From contig NC_012522.1 of NCBI RefSeq assembly GCF_000010805.1, positions 2,232,001 to 2,296,000 on the forward strand: 64,000 nucleotides of DNA, given 5' to 3'. Source of the DNA: Rhodococcus opacus B4. GTDB lineage: Bacteria > Actinomycetota > Actinomycetes > Mycobacteriales > Mycobacteriaceae. Positions 1 through 7,849 of this stretch are shown piece by piece; within the stretch, counting starts at the first letter, position 1, and the number at the start of each line of letters is the position of its first letter. The notes beneath the pieces are model-generated. The model had not been told where the DNA came from, ran no database searches, and was given only the letters and a program-made list of their open reading frames with translations. The position numbers and the translations under genes were made by a program.

Positions 1-950
1 CCGACCAGCCGATACTGGACGCATTCCTCCGCGGCAGCGTGTGGATGCCCAACTCGTGCAATCAGGGCACGTGCGGGACGTGCAAGCTGCGGGTGGTGTC
101 GGGGACCGTCGACCACGGACCGTCGCCCGAGAACACCCTGACCCCGGCCGAGCGCGAGCAGGGGTTCGCGCTGGCCTGCCAGGCGACCCCGTGCAGCGAC
201 GCGGTGGTCGAACGCCTGGACGCGGCGCCCGCGGGCGACATCCACGCACTGCGGGACCTCGTCGGCACCGTGAGCGCGATCGACGACATCGCCCGCGACA
301 CGAGGCGCGTTCTCGTCACGCTCGACGGCCCGCTCGAATTCTCGGCGGGCCAGTACGTCGAACTTCGGATACCCGGCACCGGCCGTGGTCGCCAGTACTC
401 GATGGCGAACACGCCGGGCGAGTCGAAACTGCTCGAGTTCCACATCCGAAGGCAGCCGGGTGGCGCGGCGACGGACGGCTGGGTGTTCGGCTCGATGTCC
501 GTCGGTGAGCGCGTGGACATGGTGGGCCCGCTCGGCGACTTCCGGCTCGATCCGGAGGACGAAAGTCCGATGATCCTGCTCGGCGGCGGAACCGGACTCG
601 CCCCGCTGAAATCGATAGCTCGCCAGGCACTCACGTCGGAGCCGGACCGCGTGGTCCACCTGTACCACGGCGTGCGCGGGGAAGCCGACCTGTACGACGT
701 CGACCTGCTGCGGGAATGGGAGCGAGAGCACCCGGGTTTCCGATACGTTCCGTGCCTGAGCGACGAGACGTGGTCCGGGCGGTCCGGTTACGTCACCGAT
801 GCGTTCGTGGAGGATTTCGACACCTGTCGCGGCCACTCCGGGTACCTGTGCGGGCCGCCCGCGATGGTCGACGCCGGCATCAAGGCGTTCAAGCGCAGGC
901 GGATGGCTCCGCGGCGGATTTTCCGGGAGAAGTTCACGTCCGCCGTCTGA
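1..950 (+). CDS. Ferredoxin-NAD(P)H reductase component of a ring-hydroxylating oxygenase or monooxygenase (5' end outside window)
   Basis: The reading frame is open from base 3, so the start lies before the window; about 315 residues are visible. Order: a plant-type [2Fe-2S] ferredoxin domain (C-x4-C-x2-C near nt 57-83 and a fourth Cys near nt 175), an FAD-binding barrel with R-x-Y-S, and an NAD-binding half with GGGTG (about nt 582-600) and CGPPAM (about nt 850). This architecture passes electrons from NAD(P)H to an oxygenase, as in BenC, AntC or XylA-type reductases. Unlike BenC downstream it ends right after the NAD domain with no extra C-terminal domain. A perfect hairpin separates it from benA, so it probably belongs to a different oxygenase whose other genes lie upstream. 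The substrate cannot be told from here. Confidence 0.85.
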   Translation, partial: DQPILDAFLRGSVWMPNSCNQGTCGTCKLRVVSGTVDHGPSPENTLTPAEREQGFALACQATPCSDAVVERLDAAPAGDIHALRDLVGTVSAIDDIARDTRRVLVTLDGPLEFSAGQYVELRIPGTGRGRQYSMANTPGESKLLEFHIRRQPGGAATDGWVFGSMSVGERVDMVGPLGDFRLDPEDESPMILLGGGTGLAPLKSIARQALTSEPDRVVHLYHGVRGEADLYDVDLLREWEREHPGFRYVPCLSDETWSGRSGYVTDAFVEDFDTCRGHSGYLCGPPAMVDAGIKAFKRRRMAPRRIFREKFTSAV

Positions 951-963
951 TCACGGCTCCGAC

Positions 964-994
964 GCACACCGGGGCCCTCGGGACCCCGGTGTGC
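964..994 (+). terminator. Hairpin terminator after the partial reductase gene
   Basis: Perfect 11-bp inverted repeat (GCACACCGGGG at 964-974 against 984-994) with a 9-nt loop, 13 nt after the stop codon. No T-run follows, as is common in high-GC actinobacteria. Confidence 0.7.
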
Positions 995-1009
995 GGATGC
1001 CGAACACGT

Positions 1010-1037
1010 CCTAGTCAGTACTCGGTAAATGCCTAGT
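1010..1037 (+). repeat. CCTAGT direct repeat in the benA promoter region
   Basis: CCTAGT occurs at 1010-1015 and again at 1032-1037, 22 bp apart (about two helical turns, same DNA face). CTAG is scarce in GC-rich actinobacterial DNA, and AraC/XylS-type benzoate activators bind direct repeats about 21 bp apart. A role as activator half-sites is inference from spacing only. Confidence 0.3.
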
Positions 1038-1052
1038 GTGATGCAGCGCACA
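1037..1052 (+). promoter_or_regulatory. Crp/GlxR-like operator upstream of benA
   Basis: TGTGATGCAGCGCACA matches the cAMP receptor consensus TGTGA-N6-TCACA at 9 of 10 fixed positions. It lies 78 nt upstream of the benA start and overlaps the second CCTAGT repeat by one base. A cAMP-dependent GlxR/Crp regulator could link the ben operon to carbon status. Confidence 0.5.
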
Positions 1053-1129
1053 GGCTGCAAGAGTGGAATCCATTGCCGGACCCGGGCGCCCTCGCAGGGC
1101 GCAAGCCCCCGGAGATCTTGGAGGATCCC

Positions 1130-2524
1130 ATGACTGAAACCCTGTATACAGCGCCGTCCGAATACACAGCGCCGTCCGAGGACGTGCGCGCCAAGCTGGC
1201 CGACGCGCTCATCGAGGACGCGGAAACCGGCCGCTACCAGGTGCGCCGGAGCGTATTCACCGACGAGGACCTGTTCGAACTCGAGATGAAGCACATCTTC
1301 GAGGGCAACTGGATCTACCTGGCCCACGAGAGCCAGATCCCGAACGTCGGCGACTACTTCACCACGTACATGGGCCGCCAGCCGATCGTGATCTCCCGCA
1401 ACAAGGAGGGCGAACTCAACGCCCTGGTGAATGCGTGCAGCCACCGGGGCGCGATGCTCTGCCGGCGCAAGACGGACAACCGGACCACGTTCACCTGCCC
1501 GTTCCACGGCTGGACGTTCAACAACTCCGGCAAGCTCCTCAAGGTCAAGGACCCGCGCGAGGCCGGGTACCCGGAACAGTTCAACAAGGACGGCTCCCAC
1601 GACCTCACCAAGGTCGCGCGATTCGAGAACTACCGCGGATTCCTGTTCGGCAGCCTGAACGCCGACGTCCCGCCGCTCGAGGAACACCTCGGTGACACCA
1701 CGAAGATCATCGACATGATCGTCGACCAGTCGCCCGACGGTCTCGAGGTGCTGCGCGGGGCGTCCACCTACACCTACGACGGCAACTGGAAGCTGCAGAC
1801 CGAGAACGGCGCCGACGGCTACCACGTGTCCGCCACCCACTGGAACTACGCCGCGACCACATCGCGGCGCGAATCCGGTGAGTCCACCAACGCCACGAAG
1901 GCGATGGACGCCGGCAAGTGGTCGAAGCAGCAGGGCGGCTACTACTCGTTCGACAACGGCCATCTGCTGCTGTGGACGAAGTGGGCCGACCCTGCCAACC
2001 GCCCGCTGAACGAGCGTCGCGACGAACTGGTCGCCGAGTACGGCGAGGACCGCGCCGACTGGATGATCGGGGTGTCGCGCAACCTGTGCCTGTACCCGAA
2101 CGTGTACCTGATGGACCAGTTCGGTTCGCAGATCCGGCATTTCCGTCCGATCTCCGTCGACAAGACCGAGGTCACCATCTACTGCATCGCCCCGAAGGGT
2201 GAGAGCCGGACGGCACGCGCCGCCCGCATCCGCCAGTACGAGGACTTCTTCAACGCCACCGGCATGGCCACCCCGGACGATCTCGAGGAGTTCCGCTCCT
2301 GCCAGAAGACGTACCAGGCCGGGGCCGCACCGTTCAACGACCTCAGCCGCGGTGTCACCCACCAACTCCAGGGCCCCGACGAGGACGCCAAGAAGATCGG
2401 CATCAACCCGATCTCCAGCGGCGTGAAGACCGAGGACGAGGGCCTCTACCCGATCCAGCACGGCTACTGGGTGCAGGCGCTCACCAAGGCACTCGACGCC
2501 GACGTTGCCGCGACCAACCGCTGA
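1130..2524 (+). CDS. benA: Benzoate 1,2-dioxygenase, large (alpha) subunit
   Basis: Catalytic subunit of the Rieske non-haem iron dioxygenase that converts benzoate to the cis-1,2-dihydrodiol. 464 residues, normal for the family. Rieske ligands are C103, H105, C123 and H126; the mononuclear iron site shows D229-x2-H232-x4-H237, with the aspartate that bridges electron transfer between subunits. The ATG at 1130 is chosen over an in-frame TTG at 1073 because GGAGGA stands 4 nt before it and family members start here. First gene of benABCDK; benB follows after 14 nt. Assignment to benzoate rather than a substituted benzoate rests on the complete benABCD-K order. Confidence 0.93.
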   Translation: MTETLYTAPSEYTAPSEDVRAKLADALIEDAETGRYQVRRSVFTDEDLFELEMKHIFEGNWIYLAHESQIPNVGDYFTTYMGRQPIVISRNKEGELNALVNACSHRGAMLCRRKTDNRTTFTCPFHGWTFNNSGKLLKVKDPREAGYPEQFNKDGSHDLTKVARFENYRGFLFGSLNADVPPLEEHLGDTTKIIDMIVDQSPDGLEVLRGASTYTYDGNWKLQTENGADGYHVSATHWNYAATTSRRESGESTNATKAMDAGKWSKQQGGYYSFDNGHLLLWTKWADPANRPLNERRDELVAEYGEDRADWMIGVSRNLCLYPNVYLMDQFGSQIRHFRPISVDKTEVTIYCIAPKGESRTARAARIRQYEDFFNATGMATPDDLEEFRSCQKTYQAGAAPFNDLSRGVTHQLQGPDEDAKKIGINPISSGVKTEDEGLYPIQHGYWVQALTKALDADVAATNR

Positions 2525-2538
2525 GGGAGACGATCACC

Positions 2539-3048
2539 ATGACTGCAGTAGCCGAAAGCACCGTCACCCAGCACGACATCGAGCAGTTCCTCTACCGTGA
2601 GGCCCGCTACCTCGACGACCGCGAGTTCGAGAAGTGGATCGAGTGCTATCACCCCGACTCCGAATTCTGGATGCCGGCGTGGGCCGACGACGGTGAACTG
2701 ACCACCGACCCGATGACCGAGATCTCCCTGATCTACTACGCCAACCGCGGCGGTATCGAGGACCGGGTGTTCCGCATCAAGACCGACCGGTCGAGCGCCA
2801 CGAGCCTTCCGGAACCGCGCACCGGGCACAACATCTCGAACGTCGAGGTCGTCGATCGTCGCGGCGACGTCGTCGACGTCCGGTTCAACTGGTTCACGCT
2901 GTACTTCCGGTACAACACGGTCGACACGTACTTCGGGAACTCGTTCTACACCATCGATTTCTCCGGTGAGCAGCCTCTGATCATGAAGAAGAAGGTCGTG
3001 CTCAAGAACGACTACATCCACCACGTGGTCGACATCTATCACATCTGA
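2539..3048 (+). CDS. benB: Benzoate 1,2-dioxygenase, small (beta) subunit
   Basis: 169-residue structural subunit with the NTF2/cystatin-like fold of ring-hydroxylating dioxygenase beta subunits, which builds the alpha3beta3 hexamer and has no cofactor. The early FLYREARYLDDREFEKW-type stretch and the W-F/R-I-K-T-D-R stretch are typical of BenB/XylY. It starts 14 nt after benA, with GGGAGA upstream of the ATG, and is followed by benC after a 35-nt gap. Confidence 0.92.
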   Translation: MTAVAESTVTQHDIEQFLYREARYLDDREFEKWIECYHPDSEFWMPAWADDGELTTDPMTEISLIYYANRGGIEDRVFRIKTDRSSATSLPEPRTGHNISNVEVVDRRGDVVDVRFNWFTLYFRYNTVDTYFGNSFYTIDFSGEQPLIMKKKVVLKNDYIHHVVDIYHI

Positions 3049-3083
3049 TCTCTTTCCATTCTTCGCGAATCGAGCTGTTTTCC

Positions 3084-4631
3084 ATGACTTTCCAAGTTGC
3101 ACTGAGTTTCGAGGACGGGATCACCCGCTTCATCAAGTGTGACGGCGACGAGACGGTCGCCGACGCGTCCTACCGCGCACGCATCAACATTCCTCTCGAC
3201 TGCCGAGACGGGGCGTGCGGCACCTGTAAGTCGCTCTGCGAATCCGGCACGTACGACGGCGGCGACTACATCGAGGAAGCACTCACCGACGACGAGGCGG
3301 AGCAGGGCTACTGCCTTCCGTGCCAGATGATGCCGGAAAGCGATCTGGTGCTGCAGATCCCGACGACGTCGGATGTCGCCAAGACTGCCGCGGGCACGTT
3401 CACGTCGACGATCACGGAGATCCGGAAGTTCTCCGACACCACCATCGGGTTCACGATCGAGATCGCGAACCGGGACGACCTCGTCTTCCTGCCCGGCCAG
3501 TACGTCAACATCACCGTTCCCGGGACCGAGGCGACACGCTCGTACTCGTTCAGCACCGGACCCACGTCGAAGGAACTATCGTTCCTGGTCAAGATCACCG
3601 ACGGCGGCCTGATGTCGGAATACCTCCGCGACCGCGCCCAGGTCGGCGACACCCTCGAGTTCACCGGCCCGATGGGGAGCTTCTTCCTGCGTGAGCAGAA
3701 GCGCCGCGCCCTGCTGCTCGCCGGCGGCACCGGTCTGGCCCCGCTGCTGTCGATCCTCGACAAGATGCGCGCCGACGCCGCCGAGCACCCCGTGCACCTG
3801 ATCTACGGAGTGTCGTCCGACGCGGACCTGGTGGAACTCGACAAGCTCGAGGAATACACGAAGTCGCTGCCGCAGTTCACGTTCGACTACTGCGTGTCCG
3901 ACCCGGCGAGCAGCGCACCGAACAAGGGGTACGTGACCGGCCTGTTCGAGCCCGCCCACCTGAACGACGGCGACGTGGACGTGTACCTGTGCGGTCCCCC
4001 GCCGATGGTCGAGGCCGTCCGCGACCACCTGAAGTCGGAGGGCATCACACCGGCGAACTTCTACTTCGAGAAGTTCAACAACGCGGCGACACCGGGTGGA
4101 TCGGCGGCGGCCGCAGCGCCGGAAGCAGAGGTGGCCGAACTGGTCGACGCCGCTCCCGTGTACGAGATCGGCGAGGAGCACCAGCCGCTGTCCGAGTCGG
4201 ACGCGCAGTTCGACGCCCGCATGGCGCTCGAGCTGGGTGCGATGGAACTGACCATCGGCCGGATGACGCGGGAACAGCTGTCCGAGTACCGGATCCTCGC
4301 CGAGACCTCGTGCGAATCGATCGAGAACGACCACTTCACGGACGCGGGCGCGTTCACCGACACCAACGCCTCGTTCCATGAGTTCCTGTTCCGGTGCACC
4401 GCCAACGACGTACTGCTGGAGGCGTACAACCGCCTCGAGGTCACGCAGCTGATGACGAAGGTGCTCCGCACCGCGGACTGGGTGGACGAGCACATCCAGC
4501 ACGACCACCTCGACATCGTCACCGCGTTCGAGAAGGGTGACCGGGCGGCTGCCCACGACCTGATCGTCAGCCACAGCGCGCACGCGAAGGCCACCATGTG
4601 CCGCGCCATCGAGAGGAGTGCCGTCGCATGA
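3084..4631 (+). CDS. benC: Benzoate dioxygenase reductase fused to a GntR-type FCD domain
   Basis: 515 residues against about 340 for ordinary BenC. Residues 1-100 form a plant-type ferredoxin (C40, C45, C48, C80); 105-200 the FAD domain (R152-S-Y-S); 205-332 the NAD domain (GGTGLAP at 214-220, CGPPPM at 303-308). After an Ala/Pro-rich linker (about 334-360), residues 375-510 resemble the FCD effector domain of FadR/GntR regulators, including the N428-x3-H432, H475 (D-H-L-D-I) and H497 positions that hold a metal or carboxylate in that family. No DNA-binding helix-turn-helix is present. The reductase delivers NADH electrons to BenAB; a ligand-sensing or tethering role for the FCD part is inference. 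The stop overlaps the benD start (ATGA), so the two are translationally coupled. Confidence 0.92.
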   Translation: MTFQVALSFEDGITRFIKCDGDETVADASYRARINIPLDCRDGACGTCKSLCESGTYDGGDYIEEALTDDEAEQGYCLPCQMMPESDLVLQIPTTSDVAKTAAGTFTSTITEIRKFSDTTIGFTIEIANRDDLVFLPGQYVNITVPGTEATRSYSFSTGPTSKELSFLVKITDGGLMSEYLRDRAQVGDTLEFTGPMGSFFLREQKRRALLLAGGTGLAPLLSILDKMRADAAEHPVHLIYGVSSDADLVELDKLEEYTKSLPQFTFDYCVSDPASSAPNKGYVTGLFEPAHLNDGDVDVYLCGPPPMVEAVRDHLKSEGITPANFYFEKFNNAATPGGSAAAAAPEAEVAELVDAAPVYEIGEEHQPLSESDAQFDARMALELGAMELTIGRMTREQLSEYRILAETSCESIENDHFTDAGAFTDTNASFHEFLFRCTANDVLLEAYNRLEVTQLMTKVLRTADWVDEHIQHDHLDIVTAFEKGDRAAAHDLIVSHSAHAKATMCRAIERSAVA

Positions 4632-5422
4632 GTGGATTCGTCACGCCGCACCGGTTCGACGGCAAGGTCGTCGCCGTCACCGGCGCAGCGCAGGGCATCG
4701 GCCTGACGGTCGCGACCCGCCTTGCGGCCGAGGGCGCGTCGCTGATCCTCATCGACCGGGCCGAACTCGTCCACGACGTGGCGAAGGGGTTGCGGGAGAA
4801 CGGCACCGAGGCACACAGCATCACCGCCGACCTGGAGCAGTTCGCCGACGCCGAGGCGGCGATCGACGAGGCGCGCCAGCAGCACGGCCGGCTCGACGTG
4901 CTGATCAACAACGTCGGCGGCACCATCTGGGCCAAGCCGTACGAGCACTACACCGCCGAGCAGATCCAGGCGGAGGTGCAGCGCTCACTCTTCCCGACGC
5001 TGTGGACGTGCCGCGCCGTTCTCCCCCACCTCATCGCGCAGCAGTCGGGCACCATCGTCAACGTGTCGTCGGTGGCCACCCGGGGCGTCAACCGCGTGCC
5101 GTATGCGGCGTCGAAGGGCGGAGTCAACGCGCTCACCGCGTCCCTCGCGCTCGAAGCGGCGCGGTACGGAATCCGTGTGGTGGCCACCGCCCCCGGGGGC
5201 ACCGAGGCACCCGCGCGACGCGTTCCCCGCGGTCCCGGCGCGGACACCGATCAGGAAAAGGCCTGGTACCAGCAGATCGTCGACCAGACCGTCGACTCTT
5301 CGCTGATGAAGCGGTACGGCACGCTCGACGAGCAGGCCGCCGCGATCGTCTTCCTCGCCTCCGAAGAGGCCACCTACATCACCGGGACGGTACTGCCCGT
5401 CGCCGGCGGTGACCTGGGCTAG
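4628..5422 (+). CDS. benD: Benzoate cis-1,2-dihydrodiol dehydrogenase
   Basis: Short-chain dehydrogenase, 264 residues, oxidising and decarboxylating 1,2-dihydroxycyclohexa-3,5-diene-1-carboxylate to catechol with NAD+. Cofactor motif TGAAQGIG at 18-25, structural N-N-V-G near 95, catalytic Ser147/148, Y159-x3-K163. The ATG at 4628 is preferred over an upstream in-frame start because it overlaps the benC stop and has GAGGAG about 11 nt upstream. Confidence 0.92.
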   Translation: MSGFVTPHRFDGKVVAVTGAAQGIGLTVATRLAAEGASLILIDRAELVHDVAKGLRENGTEAHSITADLEQFADAEAAIDEARQQHGRLDVLINNVGGTIWAKPYEHYTAEQIQAEVQRSLFPTLWTCRAVLPHLIAQQSGTIVNVSSVATRGVNRVPYAASKGGVNALTASLALEAARYGIRVVATAPGGTEAPARRVPRGPGADTDQEKAWYQQIVDQTVDSSLMKRYGTLDEQAAAIVFLASEEATYITGTVLPVAGGDLG

Positions 5423-5447
5423 CACACCCCACCGAGCGGAGATCACC

Positions 5448-6797
5448 ATGAATCCATCCACCCCCGACACCTGGGCGAGTCCGAGACACCGCAGCGCCGT
5501 CACCTGGATCGTCGCGATCGCCACGATCGCGATCATCTTCGACGGCTACGACCTCGTCGTGTACGGCACCATTCTCCCGACGTTGATGAACGATCCCGGC
5601 CAACTCGGCGAGATCTCCGCGCAGCAGGCCGGTGCGCTGGGCTCGTACGCCCTGATCGGCGTCATGGTGGGCGCACTCACCGCGGGCGCGATCGGCGACT
5701 ACCTCGGCCGGCGGCGGATGATGCTCGTCAACATCGTGTGGTTCTCCATCGGTATGGGACTCGCCGCGATGTCCACCAGCGTCACCATGTTCGGTCTGCT
5801 GCGATTCTTCACCGGCATCGGGGTCGGGGGCCTCGTCGCGACCGCGGGCGCGATGGTGGCGGAATTCGCCCCTCCCGGCAAGCGGAACCTGTACAACGCC
5901 ATCGTCTACAGCGGCGTCCCCGCAGGCGGAGTGCTCGCCTCCATCCTCGCGATCGTCCTGCGCGACACGATCGGGTGGCGCGGCCTCTTCTGGATCGGCG
6001 CCCTGCCCATCGTGATCCTGCTTCCGCTGGCACTCGTGAAACTGCCGGAATCACCGAAGTGGCTCGTCGCCCGCGGACGCGAGGACGAGGCCCGCCGTAT
6101 CGCCGACCGCACCGGAATCCCGATGCCCGACGCCCAGGAGATCGCCGCGGAGCGGGCGTCGGTCGAGAAGGTCGGCTTCGCCGCACTCGCGACCCGCCAT
6201 TATGCCTGGGGCACTGCGCTTCTCGGACTGATGAGCTTCTCCGGACTGCTGCTCACGTACGGGCTCAACACCTGGCTGCCGAAGATCATGGAGGACGCCG
6301 GTTTCAACGCGAAAGGCTCGCTGTCGTTCCTGCTCGTCCTCAACGGCGGCGCCATTCTCGGCGGTCTGATCGCGTCCAAGATCGCCGACGGCATCGGACC
6401 GCAACGCGTCGTCGCCACCACGTTCGGTCTCGCCGCGCTGGCCCTGATCCTGCTGACGCTCGGCTTCCCGCTTCCGGTGCTTCTCGCGTCCGTCGCCGTC
6501 GCCGGCGTCGGCACCATCGGCACCCAGGTGCTGATCTACGGATTCGTCTCCAACTACTACTCCACGTCCGCCCGCGGCGCCGGGGTGGCCTGGTGCGCCG
6601 GGTTCGGCCGGCTGGGCGGCATCTTCGGCCCGCTGATCGGCGGCGCCCTGATCAGCGCAGGCATCAGCAGCCAGGTGGCGTTCTACGTCTTCGCGGGCAT
6701 CGCGGTACTCGGCGGGATCGTGACGTTCTTCGTTCCGCGCGCACGGGCCATCCGTCCCGAGGCGGCGACCGCCTACTCCACCGTCCAGGTGTCGTGA
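5448..6797 (+). CDS. benK: Benzoate:H+ symporter (MFS, AAHS family)
   Basis: 449-residue, 12-helix major facilitator with the D-G-Y-D-L motif in helix 1 that marks aromatic acid:H+ symporters (BenK, PcaK) and the D-x-L-G-R-R loop after helix 2. The ATG at 5448 has GGAG 6 nt upstream; an in-frame start at 5409 lies inside benD. It follows benD by 25 nt and closes the operon. Its last 25 bases overlap, in antisense, the 3' end of korB. Confidence 0.9.
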   Translation: MNPSTPDTWASPRHRSAVTWIVAIATIAIIFDGYDLVVYGTILPTLMNDPGQLGEISAQQAGALGSYALIGVMVGALTAGAIGDYLGRRRMMLVNIVWFSIGMGLAAMSTSVTMFGLLRFFTGIGVGGLVATAGAMVAEFAPPGKRNLYNAIVYSGVPAGGVLASILAIVLRDTIGWRGLFWIGALPIVILLPLALVKLPESPKWLVARGREDEARRIADRTGIPMPDAQEIAAERASVEKVGFAALATRHYAWGTALLGLMSFSGLLLTYGLNTWLPKIMEDAGFNAKGSLSFLLVLNGGAILGGLIASKIADGIGPQRVVATTFGLAALALILLTLGFPLPVLLASVAVAGVGTIGTQVLIYGFVSNYYSTSARGAGVAWCAGFGRLGGIFGPLIGGALISAGISSQVAFYVFAGIAVLGGIVTFFVPRARAIRPEAATAYSTVQVS

Positions 6798-7849
6798 CCG
6801 GTCAGCAACCGCTGCAGCGAACCGTCGTCGACGGGGTCCGTCTCCCGCGCGATCTCGTTCTGCAGGCGAACCATGTCGTCGTACGTGTCCCGCGCGACGC
6901 TGCGGAACACGCCGGTGACGGTGTGGGTGAGGTCCTGATCCGACAGCCTCGACAAGGCATACGCGTAGTCGGGGTCGTCGGTGTGGGCGTCGTGCACCAC
7001 GATCTCGTCCCGGTCGACGTGGGTGGTCGCGGCGACCTTCAGGCCGAAACCCGATCGGATGACGCAGTATTCGCCTGATCCGCCGAACACGATCGGCTCC
7101 CCGTGGGTCAGCGGGATCAGGCGCTGCTCCGAACCGTCCTTACGCAGGACGTCGAAGGAGCCGTCGTTGAAGATCGGGCAGTCCTGGTAGATCTCCACGA
7201 ACGACGTGCCGCGGTGGGCCGCCGCCTGCCGCAGCACCTCCGTCAGCCCCTTGCGGTCCGAGTCCATCGCGCGGGCCGCGAACGTCGCCTCGGCTCCCAA
7301 CGCGAGGGACAGGGTGTTGAACGGGTGATCCACCGACCCCAGCGGCGTCGACTTGGTGACCTTCCCGACCTCCGACGTCGGAGAGTACTGCCCCTTGGTC
7401 AGCCCGTAGATCCTGTTGTTGAACAGCAGGATCGTCAGGTTGACGTTCCTGCGCAGGGCGTGGATGAGGTGGTTGCCACCGATCGACAACGCGTCGCCGT
7501 CGCCGGTCACCACCCACACCGACAGGTCGGGGCGCGTCACCGCCAGCCCGGTCGCGATGGCCGGGGCGCGGCCGTGGATCGAGTGCAGGCCGTAGGTGTC
7601 GAGGTAGTACGGGAACCGGCTCGAGCATCCGATGCCGGAGACGAACATCAGATTCTCGCGCCGAAGCCCCAACTCGGGCAGAAAACTTCGGATGGTCGCG
7701 AGAATGACGTAGTCACCGCACCCCGGACACCAGCGGACCTCCTGGTCCGACGTGAAGTCCTTGGCCTTCTGCGGTTCGTCGGTCCTGGGCACGTGCGCGG
7801 TGGCGCTCAATCCCAGATCCGCACCGACACGACTGATCATCCGGGTCAC
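6773..7849 (-). CDS. korB: 2-oxoglutarate:ferredoxin oxidoreductase, beta subunit
   Basis: 358-residue thiamine-diphosphate subunit of the two-subunit KorAB enzyme, which converts 2-oxoglutarate and CoA to succinyl-CoA with ferredoxin. C41-P-G-C44 and C75 are cluster ligands; G-D-G-D near 117 through N-N at 144-145 is the ThDP/Mg motif. The GTG start at 7849 overlaps the korA stop (GTGA). Very similar gene pairs occur in mycobacteria. It converges on benK with a 25-bp overlap. Confidence 0.9.
   Translation of the reverse strand: MTRMISRVGADLGLSATAHVPRTDEPQKAKDFTSDQEVRWCPGCGDYVILATIRSFLPELGLRRENLMFVSGIGCSSRFPYYLDTYGLHSIHGRAPAIATGLAVTRPDLSVWVVTGDGDALSIGGNHLIHALRRNVNLTILLFNNRIYGLTKGQYSPTSEVGKVTKSTPLGSVDHPFNTLSLALGAEATFAARAMDSDRKGLTEVLRQAAAHRGTSFVEIYQDCPIFNDGSFDVLRKDGSEQRLIPLTHGEPIVFGGSGEYCVIRSGFGLKVAATTHVDRDEIVVHDAHTDDPDYAYALSRLSDQDLTHTVTGVFRSVARDTYDDMVRLQNEIARETDPVDDGSLQRLLTGHDTWTVE

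Noticed and set aside
788..2461. Long minus-strand frame opposite benA
   Set aside because: No recognisable motif and low-complexity composition; benA on the plus strand has full Rieske and iron sites.
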